A stretch of 64,000 bases of DNA from Neurospora crassa OR74A. Lineage: Eukaryota; Ascomycota; Sordariomycetes; Sordariales; Sordariaceae. Positions 47,849 through 61,800 of the stretch are shown here, one piece after another (the stretch's first letter is position 1; each line of letters starts with the position of its first letter). The stretch lies in assembly GCF_000182925.2 (NCBI RefSeq), contig NC_026505.1, forward strand, positions 4,216,001-4,280,000, given 5' to 3'. Under the pieces are notes generated by a model. It worked only from the letters and a program-made list of their open reading frames with translations. It ran no database searches and was not told where the DNA came from. The translations under genes and the position numbers were made by a program.

Positions 47849-50021
47849 ATGGCGACCCAGCAAAGTCCGCCTTTCAAGGTGGACCGCTACGTGGTCATTC
47901 ACGTCGCGACCACATGCGACGAGCACGGCGTTTATGTGACCAAGGACTCCGCCGAGGTCATTGAGCTCGGTTGGATTCTTTTGGATGCCAACAACCTCGA
48001 GGAAGTAAGCAGAAAACAATCCCTTACATTATGATGCCGTACCGCCGGCCTCGGCCTCGGCTCCGGTCCCCAGTCCGGCCTTGATCCTTCCGTAATGCTC
48101 TTTTCACCCTGAGACCTCCCGCGTTCAGGGCGCTGTGATTCTGTCTATGCTCAATGCTGACCACACCGTGTGTTGCAGATCCACAGAGAGAGCGTTCTCG
48201 TCAAGCCGGTCAACACTCCCATTACTCCTCTTTGCAGTACGTCGAACCTCGCCCCCTGATCTGTCTCCGCCTGCTGGGCCAATTGGCTCTTCTCATGGCG
48301 GCTACATGCACTCCTTACTGACCCCTTGCCCAACAGCGAGCTTGACGACCCTCACGTGGGAACATGTCCGTAACGCCGGCACCTTCAGAGATGCCATCAA
48401 CCGCTTTGATGCTTTCGCCTCCGAACACTTGACTGGCCCCAACCTTGACTTCGTTTTCGTCACCCTCGAGGCGTGGGATTTGCGCGTCCAGCTCCCTAGG
48501 GAAGCCCGTGACAAGGCCGTTGTCCTTCCCCCCTATCTGCAGCACTCGCGCACTTTCGACCTGCGCACCGAATACCAAAGATGGCAGCAGCATCACCCCG
48601 AGTCGCTGCCTTTCGGCCCCTCATCGCTTGCTAACATTTGCGCGGCCCTTGAGGTGGAGGCTGTTCAGAGCAGCGCTCCCATCAAGCATAATCTACCCTT
48701 CCACTTGCAGGCTCTTGCACCCGCGTCTCCTCGCCGTGCCATGGAGGAAGCTGTCACTCTTGCCCGTGTCCTGCGTAGCTTGATTCGCAAGTCTCAGCCC
48801 GCTCATGAGCATCCTGATGTGCTTACTCGGCCTATGGATGCCCGTGCTGACGTTCGTGCTTTTTTGTCGGAGCGCAGCAAGGTGTTGCACATGTCCGGCT
48901 TGCCTCACGACACTACCCAGTCCGAGTTGGAGAGCTGGTTCACCCAGTACGGTGGTAGGCCCATTGCGTTCTGGACTCTGCGGACTCCCGAGCAGCACAA
49001 GCCTACCGGAACTGGCTTCGCTGTCTTTTCTTCTCACGAAGAGGTATGTCTTGTTTTCTGCATAACTGAAATCAGTCTCACTGACACCGTACACCTTTAG
49101 GCCGCCGAAAGTCTTTGCATGAATGGAAGGGCTTTGAACGAGAAGGCTATTGAGGTGTCGCCCTCCTCTAGTAGGGTCCTTGATCGCGCTTCCGAGATCC
49201 TTACGCCCTTCCCTCCCAGCAAGAACCGCCCCCGACCTGGTGATTGGACGTGCCCTTCTTGCGGCTTCTCCAACTTCCAGCGCCGTACCGCCTGCTTCCG
49301 CTGCTCCTTCCCGGCTGTCAGTGCTGGTCCCACTGGCGAGATGGGCTATGGCTACGGCTACGGTCCCCCGGCTATGATGCCCGCTCCTCCTCACATGGGC
49401 CACCACGGCCATGGCGGTGGACACGGCCGTATGGGCGGCTCTGGTGTCGTTCCTTTCCGTGCCGGTGACTGGAAATGCGGTAACGAGGTCTGCGGATATC
49501 ACAATTTCGCCAAGAATGTGTGCTGTCTTCGTTGTGGAGCGAGCCGTGCTGGCGCCGCTGTCGTCGCCGATTCAGGCTATCCATCCCCCTTGGACGCTCA
49601 AACCTCTTACGGCATGAATCAAGGATCCATGGGCGGCAATTCTGCGCCTGGCCCCTTTGCTTCCGCCAGTGGCTTTAACTCTGCAGGTGGATATGGCCAG
49701 CATTTCGGTGGCCCGCCCAGCACCTATGCTCTTCCCTCTGGCCTCGGTGGCGGTGCTGCTCCTTATCCTTCCCTCAACACCCATTTCGGCCCCGCTCCTG
49801 GCTCGCACTCGGCCGGTCCTTTCGATAGCCGTGCCGCCGAGGCCGCTTTCCAGTCTGCCAGCAACGGACCCGCCTCTGCCGGCCCTGGAAACAACTTCTA
49901 CTCTCAAACTGAGAGCGATCCTTTTGCTTTCCTCTCCAGCGGCATCGGTAGCCTCTCTGTCAGCAACCAGGATGCTCGTCAGAACGGCGGTGCTGCTCCT
50001 GCCAGCAAGTCACCCGCGTAA
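47849..50021 (+). CDS. Arp-type RNA-binding protein: exonuclease-like, RRM, two RanBP2 zinc fingers
   Basis: Four exons, 47849-48004, 48179-48236, 48337-49043 and 49101-50021, give 613 aa, and all junctions keep frame. Residues about 12-225 resemble a DEDDh (ERI-1-like) exonuclease fold. The first acidic motif, usually D-x-E, reads VIHVATTC, so both acidic residues are lost. FVTLEAWDLRVQLP retains the second-motif Asp. The distal His/Asp motif is also not visible. An RRM follows (about 254-330, VLHMSGLPHDTTQSELESWF and GFAVFSS). Two RanBP2-type zinc fingers are present: GDWTCPSCGFSNFQRRTACFRC (about 354-375) and GDWKCGNEVCGYHNFAKNVCCLRC (about 429-452). The tail is Gly/Ser/Pro-rich. This order matches fungal asparagine-rich/Arp RNA-binding proteins. 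RanBP2 fingers bind single-stranded RNA. It probably acts in RNA binding without nuclease activity. Confidence 0.88.
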
Positions 50022-51950
50022 AGGAACAACATCACAACTCTTCCCAGTGCCAAGCCGTACGACGGATTGCTCACATGGCATCGAGCTTTCGATTGTTTCT
50101 TCAGTTGTGAATTTCACCGCGAACAATTTTGGGAACGAGAATAGAGATCAATTTGGAATCTTGGCGATAACTATGGGCTTATACTGTTTCTTCACGGGGT
50201 GCATGGGGCAAGCGGAGCACGGGTGCAGGCAAGGCTTTTGGGAGAACTACTGCGGCGGTTTTTACTTGGGCGTGGGAAGCGGGACGGAAGCGGCGCCTGG
50301 CAGGCAAAAATTTGCGAATCGGATGGGTATGATAAAAAGAAACGCAACATGCCATTTTTACAAAATCCCTCAGGGCGGAGTTTATCTTGAACGACGCATG
50401 GTAACTGGCTGGCTGGCTTATGGCAAAAAAAAGGGGGCGGGAACGGCTGGATTCATTGCTAGGAGCTACGGTCAAGGCCAACGGTCTCTCAGCGGCTCTC
50501 GGTTTTTGCAACGCCGGTTCGCTAAAGCGAGACATATCATGGACTGGCGGAGCTGGGTTAACGGAGCAGGGGAAAAGAACTAAATCGTAATTTTGGCCTT
50601 ATGTTTCTTGGGGGGCGGTTGGGGGTGCTGGTGGCTATGGGTGCTGTTGCCTTTTCCGCGACTTTCATTTTCATATCTATTGGAGGAGTGTCAACGTTCT
50701 ATTTTTCTCTGCCAATTTGGTGCTTTCAAGTTTGTTCGAAATCTTTTCCTCCCATCACTTTTCACATCTAGTCAAATCATATACAAGAACAAACAAAACC
50801 GCGGTACTTTATTTCGATCAGTGGCAAGGCAAGGCACGTGGAGCAAAAGACGGACCGTCAAATTGGTTGGGGAACTCAGCGGAGGCGAAGGGGTGTTGGC
50901 TGGTTTATTGGTTGGGATGGACGAGACGGTTTGCAAGGAGCGGCCGAGGTTCATCTCTTCCCAATTTCATAACAACATGATATGTAACTGCTGTTTGTGA
51001 ATACTTCTTTTCCCCCGCGTTGTGTTAAGTTGTTTCTCTCTTCCTTGAAGGGGTGCCTGGAGTTGGTTTGGTGTGTGCGAGAAGAAAAGGGGCAAGATAA
51101 ATTGGGTTTTACATTATTATCCGGTATCCGGTTGAAACATTTACATCGTAAACGGGAAAAGTTTAGTATGGTTAGGTGGCGTGGGCGAGTAGGCTTGAGT
51201 CGAAGGAGGGAGAGAAAAAAAAAAAGAGAGGGGGGAGGGGGGGGAGGACGGATGCTCTACTGATCTGGATGGGTAGATTGTGAACTGTACATCTTCCTCA
51301 CAAGGCATCATCATATCGTTGATGCATCATGCTTCTTCTGTCCTCTTCGCATTCAAGGAGTTCAGTGTTGTCTACCTTTCCCTCTAGCCCTAGCGATATC
51401 TTGAACCCCCTCACACGAGAAACTGCTTTAAGTCAAACCTTCATTTTCTTCCCCCCCCCCTCCATCCCATCACACCCCGTTGGATATTCTCCCATGTCGT
51501 AGCTTCCTCCTCCCTATGTCCTCCTTGCGCAAATATTCCATGGTTTACCAAATTTCTCTATACCATGTCCATGCCTGTCCCCCCAGCTCGTTGCCCGTTG
51601 CGTTTATACCAATGATAATTCAAGACGTGTCGGGCCAAGACCGGTACGATCCGTCCCGATTTATATACCATATGCCATGTGATAAGATAAAATAGTGTGC
51701 AACTAACTTCCTGCTGACAATCTACTCACTCCTATCTATGCCTGCTGCCTCGACTCGACGACCACCAGCTTCGATCTCTAGCTTTACGATCTGACCCTGG
51801 TCCCGTCATGACCGTCATCGTAGATTGGTTTCGATTTTGATGCAAAATGTTTTGCAAAAACCATCTTTGTACTGCAGGCGAGGCATGATCGAACATCAGG
51901 CCAGGGTAACGATTCTGCCACATAATCTTCTCATAATACGCCATGTTCTC
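50022..51950. other. intergenic between convergent genes
   Basis: This 1.9-kb stretch holds the 3' regions of the RRM/zinc-finger gene (+) and the kinase gene (-). It includes an A-run and G-rich tract at about 51217-51245 and C-rich tract near 51453. An open frame to 50583 is a continuation of a shadow frame. No gene is supported. Confidence 0.5.
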
Positions 51951-54900
51951 CTAGTTATGACTTTGACTTGCTGCCGGCCCGGATGGGGCATTCGTGGGTG
52001 CCCGTGCCCGTGCCTGTGCCTGCGCCGGTGGTAAGTGTGATGAAGATGATGCTGATGGCCGACATTGCTGCTGTTCCTGTTGTTGTTCTTGTTGGTGTTG
52101 TTCCCTGGGCCTGGTGGGTACTGATGACCGTTCGGGCTCTCGCTGCTGCTGCTGCGGCGGCGGCGGCGCCGAGGATGATAATATTGTTGATGGTTTGTTG
52201 GCAGCATGTGAGTCCAAGTGCGGACGTTTGGAATCGCGCTCTGATGGTGGTGGTTCTCGACTCTCGGCAGGGCGTTTTCTAGGGTCACGATCTTTTTCTC
52301 GAGTTGAAGAGCTACCACCGCCACCACTTGGTGCAGCGGCTGCTGCTGGTGCCCCATCTTTGACAGCCCGTCGTGCTTCTCTCTCCTTCCTCTCGTTCTC
52401 TTTGCGAAGAGCCTTGGATTCGAATTCGTGCCATTCGCCATCAATATCCTTGAGTCTAAGAAGTCAAATATTAGTATCGACAAGATTCAGAAGGGACGCA
52501 TTGTTGACATCAAAGGGACGTACTCGACTGCTTGTCGCGGAGCTGGCTCTTCGGTGGTGAAGTAAGGATGCGCCAATACTTGGGCAGCGCTGGGCCGTTT
52601 ATCAGGGTCGTATTTGAACATCCAAAGGAGCAGCTCAAACGCGGCAGGTGTCACTAGCTCCTTATACTTCTCCGCAAATACATTTGCTCGCCGCTGAGTT
52701 GGCCGTAGCAGTTCGAACCAAGGCATTTCGATGATGTTTGGCCAGTCGTTTCTGGTCGGTGTGCCCAAAACAGAATGGATCTTGTCCAGCTGATTGATCT
52801 CGCTACCATCGCCAGGGAAGATGGCACGCTTGGTAAATATTTCCATCATCACGCAAGCAGCGCTCCAGATATCCACGGCGGGACCGTACTGTGTCTCGCC
52901 GAGAAGTAGTTCCGGTGATCTGTACCAAATGGTGATCACACGGTTCGTATAGTCGAGTTGATGATGTTTGGCATAGAACCGAGCCAGGCCAAAATCAGCA
53001 AGTTTGAGGACTCCCTCGTTGCTGACCAGGATATTGGCTGCTTTGATGTCTCGATGCAGGACGCCCCTAGTATGAAGATAGTCCAAACCCTCGAACAACT
53101 GCAAAGCCAAATGCTTCTTCTGGGCCGGGTCCAGAGTATAGTTAGGATGGTTGATGAGCCCTGTAAGATCGTGTGATAGGTACTCAAATACCATGAAACA
53201 CTCGTTCATCTCAACCATCACTTCCATGAGCTTGACAATATTCCTATGGCTTAAAGATCGGAGCAGCTTGATCTCTCGCACCGCTGTCACAGGGAAGCCA
53301 TCCCTTTCTCCTTCCATTCGTATCCTCTTGAGAGCCACTTGCTTTTTCGTGTAAACATTGAGGGCTTTGAATACCTTTCCATACGTACCGGAACCGATGA
53401 CAGATTCGTTACCCGGCTTTCTGTGGTATACAGACTTTGACTTAGCCAAGTCCGGCGGAAGAGCCGGCTTCTCTTTGAGCTTTTTGACAATCTTCTTCAC
53501 GATTCGGGTCCTCGGCTTCTGCTGTTCCGCCGGTCTGTGGCTATCCACCGGCCTGTGGCTATCTACCGGCCTGTGACTGTCTACCGGCCTGTGTGGGTCC
53601 GGCCCTCTGCGATCATTGTGACGAGCCCTAGCAGATGCCGGTTCCGTGGGCACATTCTTGGGGAGGTCATGACGATCCCGATTGGACCTATGAGCAGATG
53701 GCGCCGTCGGCGGAGCAGCAGCGGGCGCTTTGGGGGGTTGCTTTTGCGAGGGTTCCCGTGGCGGGACGACGGCATTGAATTTGAGAGATATCTCAGGCCG
53801 TGGAGCCGCTACTACTGGCTTTGTAGCGTTCTTCATACTGAAGCTAAACTTGTTAGAGGGCTGCGACTGTGAAGCAGCGGCTGGGCGGGTAGGGGGCTGC
53901 ATTTGCTCCTCCTTCTCTTTGCCTGAACTGTTGGTATCATCGCCTTGCAAGTCTTTATCGGGTCTGGAAGAGCTGTTAACATCCTCCCTTGTCCCCTCCT
54001 GAGTGTTTTGGCCAGAATCAGCGTACTTGCTTGGGGCCGCGTTATTTTGGGCATGGGCGGGATTGTTGTCAGTTGCTGTTGTTATTGTTGTTGTTGGTGT
54101 TATGTACTGGCCTCGGGCATTGTGTGCGTTAGGACTCCATTGGGCATTTTTAGAGCCGCCTCGATGGCCTCCGCGAGCGACACCGAATGAGCCACCGCGA
54201 AATCCACCAGATGCAGCCCGATGTCCACCACGGAACGGGCCTGTTGGGTATTGGGCCGCTGGTCCTGTTGGAGGATACGGTGGCGAATGCCCTTGATTCG
54301 AGTGGTAGTGTGCTTGCGGCCCGGTAGGGGGGCCGTAATTGCCATGCGGATATCCATATTGACTGCTCCGATGTCAGTCAAGAGAATCATTGCATTGCTC
54401 TGGGAGGACATACCTTTGTGGTGAAAATTGCGGATTGTTCCACCCTCGTCCGGCACCATAAGGAGATTGGGCGGGAGGCGAGCCATGGAAGGATGAGTTG
54501 GGCGTTGCATGCCCTGAAGAGTGTGAATAATTTCGGCCATCATGTGTCTCTGTGTACCCAGGGGGCATCGGGGCGCCATAACCCCCTCGGTAGCCGTTCC
54601 TTGCAGCCATGTTCACCTCGATACTATTTACGCCAGATGCGGGATCAAACTTTTGATCGTCACGGACTTTGCCCTTTTTGCTGGATTTGGAGCGTCGCCG
54701 GTCCCGTGGGGAGCCTTGAGGATGGTCGTAAGGCTCACGTGAGTCCGGATCGGGACTTGGCCGTCTGCGCGAACCTGCGTCGGAAGCGGGGTGTCTGTTT
54801 TCGCGATGGGGAGGGGTCCGAGAACGTGACTTTGACTGATGCCGACGTTCAGGACGATCTGGCCGGTCTGAGCGACCACGATGTCGTGGAGATGGACTCC

Positions 54901-55822
54901 TTCGGCGTACACGTCCAGAGGCTCGGTCAAAAACTCCCCGGTCTGGTGACCGCGATTTCCGCCTTCGAGAGCGATCTGGAGAACGAGATCGGCCTGACCG
55001 TTTCCTGTCTCTAGAGCGTCGCCGCTCGTGATGGCTTGGGGAACGGGATGGCCGCCTGTCCACTGGTGACCTGCGGCAGTCCCTTGGCAGCTGCAGGGAA
55101 TTTACGTCGTCCTTTTCTCCTCTTCGAGGGCTTCGGCCACGTCGTGACTTTTTGGAGTCCGGTCCACCTGGCGATGGGGTTCGACTACGCCTGCGCTTGC
55201 TCGAGCCTGGCGTCCTTGAAGAACCACGCTGAGAGGCACGGGCCGGGTGTGGAGGAAGTTGTGAGTGGTGTTTCCCGTGATCGACGTTTTGGCCACGTTC
55301 GTGGGCGGCGTCCCCTCGGCCTCTCGGCAGGACAGGACTTCGATGGCGTCGGTCCGGGGGAAAGTGGCCGTCGCGACCACGAGGCTCGCGGGAGCGATCT
55401 CTACGGCTGCGTGGTGAGCCTCTGGAGCGATGGGGGAGACGCGATGAGCGGCCAGAGCGGTCCGGGCTGCGATGTCTCGACGGATGGCGATGGCGAGGAG
55501 CGGGCTGAGGGGAGGAAGAGGGCGGTTCGATCGAGCGGCCGCGAGGTTTGCCGGATTTGCTGGGGCCGTCGCTGGCACCGGGGCGATCTGGATTCGGCTT
55601 GTGTCGAGCTGCTGGGTCAGGAACAGGATCAGGATCAGAGGACCGGTTCACGACAGCAGCGGCAGGCGAAGTAGTCGGACGTGAAGTATTCATGCCTAGA
55701 GCATGCTCGTCTGTGAGGCTGCGTGGTTGGTTTTTGGAGATGCGGCTGCCATTTGGCATTGCAGCATCATGTCGAGTCCGAGATTCCAAAAGTGGTCCAG
55801 CCACTGGAGGTGAGGACCCCAT
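51951..55822 (-). CDS. CTK1/CDK12-type cyclin-dependent kinase with RS-rich N-terminus
   Basis: Three exons, 55822-54414, 54362-52524 and 52455-51951, give 1250 aa. Introns are 51 and 68 bp, GT-AG. Residues 1-470 are rich in RS, SR and RRRSRSP repeats, like metazoan CDK12/13. A Gly/Pro/Asn-rich linker follows. The kinase domain spans about 791-1071: GSGTYGKVF loop, VALKRIRM (Lys about 815), PVTAVRE helix, HRDIKAANI (Asp about 908), DFGLA (Asp about 926), and activation-loop Thr about 942 in DYTNRVITIWYR. WYRSPELLLGETQYGPAVDIWS is typical of CTK1. The tail starts ELKDIDGEWHEFESKALRKE and ends in Q/P/A-rich sequence. This kinase class phosphorylates Ser2 of the RNA polymerase II C-terminal repeats during elongation. 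The start could also be a downstream ATG (e.g. MPNGSRISKN). Confidence 0.93.
53530..53593 (-). repeat. 18-bp tandem repeat in the kinase gene
   Basis: Three to four near-identical 18-bp units encode successive RPVDSH hexapeptides just before the basic segment that precedes the kinase domain. Units differ by single bases. Such in-frame minisatellites change copy number without frameshift. Confidence 0.85.
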
Positions 55823-58800
55823 GCACCACGGCTGGCAACACCCACCAGATTCGTCGATATCTGACTTTTAGAATAGTGGCCAGGGCGGTATCTTGGCCGA
55901 CCGACAGGGATTACCCGACCCGCTAAAAACGCGTGCACAGCGTTCTTCTCAGGCCTGCAGCCGCCTGGCCAAAGGCACTGTCGAGTGTCGGCTCGAACGC
56001 GACAGGAATAGGTACCTTTTGAGAGGTAGAAGATACCTCTTAACGAACCGACGACCTTATGAATCGCCATCCATCCACCTCCTGACTCTGGGCGAGTTTT
56101 GCAATCCCTAATTGATCTGGGCCGTCTTTCCACACACGGCGCGCGCAGTTGCTCACCCTGTTCAGCGTGAGGCCGCTACTTTCCTCGAATGGACTTGATG
56201 ACCTCAGCAAACCGGGCAGGCAATGTAAAAGCTTCGTCAGCTGCACCAACGCGTCTCCGTCAAGATTCAAGACCAAGACCTTCACCTCCAGCCTTGGTCC
56301 GCGAATGTGTTGAAACAGTGTTGTGCCTCTGCGCCTGTGCCATGTATGGTCGGCTGCAAACTGTGGTTGGCAAGCAGCAATGTATGTTCGCAGAGGGTGG
56401 GATATGGAGAAGCGATGCGGTGGAGATAATACCAGACTGTTCCTGTGCAGTTAGTAGTAGGGGAAACGCTACTTAGCAGTGGACAGCAAAAGACCAGATC
56501 TCCTCCCGCTCTGGCGATAATAGCCTTATTCAAAACAGTCCATAGCACCCTTCAGAGGACAAGGAAAGGCTGATGTGACGGTGAGGCTGAACACCTTGAG
56601 AGACGGCGACGTTGCGTGAAGAAGCCGAATACGTACCGCTGGTGCAAATATAATGTGGCCAGAGATGAGGTAAATGCACCGACGCCGGGCGATGGATGCC
56701 TTTGCAATCGGATGACCCCTCTTAACGCGACGAGAACGCCTGCCTCGTTGGGGTTCATCATCCGTAGAACGTTCATCTAACGGTCAAACGCCCAGATCCT
56801 GGAGTTGACGCGACACTGCACTTGCTTGCGCGCATCCGGATATACCCCCGGGTAGACGAAGCCACGAAGCCGACATCCTTAATCGAATTGGCGAACGCTA
56901 TACCCTTCCTTATAAGCCAGGGTACAGGGCGGGCGTCATATACCCGTTGGTTGCCGCTCCTGTAGCCATATCAATACCTCCCAGCCCATATCTGCGTCGA
57001 AGAGCAGAGGCATGCTCTGACTATGCAGGACTCTATATCACCGGGACATCCTCTCTATATACGTTAAGACACGCTTTACGAGTGCACCTTCATAGCTGTC
57101 CATAGATGCCCATGTCCAGCAACAAAGCACAGGCCTCTCCCCATGCGATTCGAGGCACTGAACATTAGCTCCCGCAATGATGCTGCCAGTGTGCATGTCT
57201 GTCTGATTGTCAGTACCTTCTTTCGCTCGTGGTCGGTCCTCTTCGAGCCTTGACAATTCCACTTGAGGTATATGCAAGCCACAGAACACCAAGCTACCGG
57301 GAGGGTAAGTTTCCTAGATGCTCGACATCGTGGCTGTTGCAGACATACACCGCCTTCAAGACTCCCATGATTGCCCTTTTGCCATGCCTTGACAGTTTAT
57401 CGTAGCACATCAGTTATCGTTGGATGCCTGAAGGAGCAGCATCTTGGCGAATACAATAGCAGGCCTGTTGTCTTTCCACTACACTCTCGGGTAAGCGCAG
57501 TAGTTGAGGAGCAGTCCTCTTAGGTTTGCCGGTGCCGGCCTGATGAATGAGCACATCCTGCTGGAGCATATAACATGCTAGTCTCGGAGCTGCGGCGTCG
57601 ACAGAGAGGAAAGGAGTTGCTGAAACAATGGGGCTGTGAATACTTGTTGCTCTTCTTGCCGTGATTCTTAGGTCCTGCTCGTTCCTGCTCGTCCCGGTAT
57701 CGAGTCTCGTACGATGTGGGTACTGCTAGAAGCATCACAATATCCATCCATCATCTGTGATCACCAGTGCTACCGGCAGGTGGTGTCAGAGCTTGGCTAT
57801 CGCCTCGGCCGAAATGAGATCCGGAGAACAGGCAGCGCCGGCAACAATCAAAGAATAGGAGACGGCGGCGATGGGATTTGTGCGACCTCGAATTGCGACC
57901 ATTATTTTTCTTTCAGTTACGCCCATGATCTTTCTGCGAGGGAAAACAGATGGCATGTCTGTCTCTAAAGCAAGCTTCGAGCGCCTATGGTGGTGACTGC
58001 TTCCGTAGCCGACGCGGGGGGGGGGCATTGGTTCAGCTTTTTGGAGCGTCTGTGATGCTGTACCCAGGTGCTGACCGCTGGGTTCGAAAGCCCCGCAAAT
58101 GGTGACCCGTCGCGCATTGTCGTCACATCGTGGGAGCGACTCGGAGTGGAAAATGAAGCTGTAGGCCCGCTCAGAAAATTGTCCGTCAAGCTGTGATGGT
58201 AGAGTATGTCGTGAAGATTAGAGGTAGAGGAGCGACGGGCACCGAGTGGTGTCGATGCAGTGATCAAATCAGGTTGGCTGCTATGGCTCCAGGTAGGGGG
58301 ATGTTGGCGGATGCTCGAGTCTGAAGACCGACAGCATGAGCCTGGGCAGCTGTGACAGCCAATCCCGTGACCACGCTCGCCGCGACGGCAGCTGAATGCC
58401 ATTACATGGCTAAAACAATTATGGTGGCTCGTGCATACGTTTTAAGCTATCGCTAACAGCTGCATTGGGAACTCTTAGCTGAATCCTCCTCTTCGCAACA
58501 ATCGGCCAACGCGAACCTCTGTGCAACTGAGATTTTATCTTGACACCTATTGATCCAATCCCGGACATTCACGTTCCATATGTTATACAAAAGAAGAGAC
58601 GGCTTGGTGCCAAAAAAAAGAAATGGACTTGATCCTTCAGAAAAACATCAAACGTAAACATACCATACCGTTGATAACCCAAGTTGGGATCAGGTTGTTA
58701 TGCAAGTTTGGGGTGTGGTGAACCTGGGTTGAGCGATGGTAGTTCGAGACTTTCATCATATCGTCGAGGGTTTTACAGGGCCACGTTTGAAGTTGATTCT

Positions 58801-61800
58801 CCAAAGGTTCCATCGGGTGTACTGAAGTTGTTCCGTTCAAGGTGTCCGTCTTGTCCAAGACTCTCCCGTAGCTGACCTGGCTTGGCTCACCTGTTCCTGT
58901 TTGTAGTTACTCCCGTGGCCGGGAATATATCAGGGGGAGAATCATGTTAGGGTGTTTGTGGTCTATAGTTTACGCTTGATTGAAAATCGAGTAATGTAAT
59001 CCAAGTTGGTACTTGACAAGGCTATGTACAAAGACAGTTTAAGCTGCAGCTTGCAAGCATGTTGTTGGCACGCCTTTAGATATCATTGAACTGCCTGATA
59101 TTTACTTTGGGTGATCATGTCGTGCAAGGTGGTGGTGAAGGCGTCTTGATTATCCTGCCAGAACTCATTGTGGTTAATTTGATCAAACCTTTAACCCCAA
59201 ACATGGCAGAAACTAGTGCAGGTTCAGCATTCTTGTTGAATATCCTTCTGACTGGATAATTGGACGGACCACTTTGACATTGAGAGGTGATGATTGATGG
59301 TGGTGGTGGTGGTGTTGGTATCGTAATGTTAGGCTATTTATCATCAACCTACCATCACTTTGTCCATTGTAATGATATTCAGACGAGTGTGTAAGCGCCT
59401 TGCCGATGCTTGCTACCAGTCCACCACATCTCAACAAGCATTGACTTCATATGTATACAGTTGGCTTTTTTTTTGGATACCGCCCGGCTACGCAGTTGGT
59501 TGAGTTGTCCGCGAGTGGAGTGAAACAAAAGGCAATCCATACTGTCGCTGACGATTTTTGCCAGTGATGAATTTAGTTCAGCTCCTATGCAGTTCTAGCA
59601 CTATAGGTGTGAAAAGTTCCAAACTTCCAGCATTTTCCACTGCAACCACATGAGCCACTTGGCCCGTGTCGGTATCAGCCGTCAGCCGAAACCGCAACTA
59701 GACTACAGCGTAGGTATGTAGCACAATGTAAAGAATTTTCCCCTATTCACCTTACTACCACCCATTGATCACAATTCTCATCTCATCTGCTTCTCCCGAA
59801 GATGCGGACACGGCACGGCGACGTTGAATTGCTCCACATCGGGTACCCACGTACGCGGAGGGTTGGCTATGGCTGAAACAAGTCTTGCATGCCAATGAGG
59901 CATCAACGGGTGAGGGGAGGTTGGAATTGTCAATGCACAAAACCTGACTGTGCACAACACCAAACCTCCCGCCGTCCATGTCGTTGTCGCGTGTCAATGT
60001 AGGTACACGCTGCGTTTATACCTAACTAGTAGGTACGGTAGCCCGTCTTTCGGGATTCCGATACCATCCTCGATGTCACTGAAAGTAATGGGATGCAGGA
60101 AAGGCCAGGGTGAATGAAATGGCCGCAATGGGCTTTGAGGTCTGGGGATGACGAAGGTACAACACCAAAATGTTGTGCATGTAAAGAGACTTTTGTTGGA
60201 GTAGCATTGGAGGCAAAAGAGGCCCATTCAGGCTTACCGCGTGGATGGAACAGACTTCCCTTCTATGTACATATGCGATACCGCATCTGTTGGGGATTCG
60301 TAGTCTGTCCGTGTTATTGGGCGCGAAGTCCGCAGCCGCGCAAGAGGAAGGTAGATGCCCATTGTTGTTCGTAGCTGCTGAGAGTTGAAGACCGGGAAAA
60401 CAGCCATTATAGAGGAAGGTAGTAGCTAGATTGATCCCCCGAAAACACTCGTATATCCCTACACAGTAACTTCGTCAATGAGGTTTCCTCTTGGAGTTTA
60501 GTTGTGCAGCATCCCCCAGAAGTCGTCCCAAGAAGATGATACCCCCGCCAATGGCATGTCGTCATGCTGACTAACTTGAGCCAGCAAGCCCCAGGCGGGG
60601 GAGACAACGGAAGGAGGGGAGCTCCTCTCCAAATTTGGAAAGACGGGACCCGCACGGCCCAGTGCGCGTTGTTGTGGATCCAATTTCAGTTGGGAATGAC
60701 GCAAAAGAGCGGGGATCGTTGGATGGTTGGGGCTGTTCTTCTTGCTGACCAGCCACTGTTTTCTCAGCCGAGGCAAGTACCTATGGCGGCGTCATGCTGA
60801 GCTTTTGCTGTATATGACGCTGGACGTCTTTAGAGAGAAAACAGCTTTGAGGGTGAGAAAGTTGCTGGAAAAAATCCCATCAAAGAATTGGGTAGAAATC
60901 TAACTGTTTGGGTCAACACCCATCGGCGCTGGTGGGGAATTTGTGGCTGATATCGGTTTAAGTGAATGGAGTTCCGTTGCAGAATATGAGGGGTGAAGTG
61001 CAGGAATCCCCGCGCCGATAGGTTGCAGTTGCAAGGGATCAAGGGACTATGGAGGAGACTACAAGAATGAATGTTGCTCTGGAACCAATGCCGGGCAGTG
61101 GGGACCCAACAGCCCAACTTGTGCTTGTCTTGTTCTTTTCCGGCCTCGCTAGAGGTACTATTTCTTCGCTTCTTGTCTGACTTTTTTCAATAGCCGTCTT
61201 TGGGCCAGCTTGGCCGTGAGATCGGGGCCGCATGGGAGTATTCGTTGCTGTTGGTTGGGTGAAATGCAGTTAGTCGAGAGGGCAACATGCGATGATCAGG
61301 ACCAGACAACCCAAAGAAACCGAACGGTGGGCGTTGTTGTTACACCCGGTATGTATGGTGTTGTAATTGGGCAATCTGATTGGGAAAGGTCAGACAAAAG
61401 GTGATTTGACTTTGCTGAAGCGGGGATACGCACTGCACAGATCTGGAGGACCCTCCGTAGATAATATACTTACAGTCGTACCCAAGGTAGAGTAATCCAC
61501 TGAAATCGGGATCCCCCTTGAATACTTTGGGGTAAGGCTCGTGGGAAGACAAAGCGCGGCAGAGCTTCATGTTCAGATACATGGACTCTGAAATGCCCAT
61601 GGATGTCTCAAGAGCCCGTCGGAGTGCGAAGAAAAAAAATTGAACAGAAATACCTGTCAAAGTTGGGGCGTTGAGGTGAGGTACCGTCATGCGTCTGAAT
61701 GGCAACTCGGTGGTTCGCAAGCTTGACGCCATGCCTGTTGACCTGCGTTAACGCGGGCAGTCTACATACTACCAATGACGCTCGTTACGTACTGGGCGTA

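Noticed and set aside
50022-50583. Open frame running past the end of the RRM/zinc-finger gene
   Set aside because: It is the out-of-frame shadow of exon 4 continuing into the 3' UTR, with no protein-like features.
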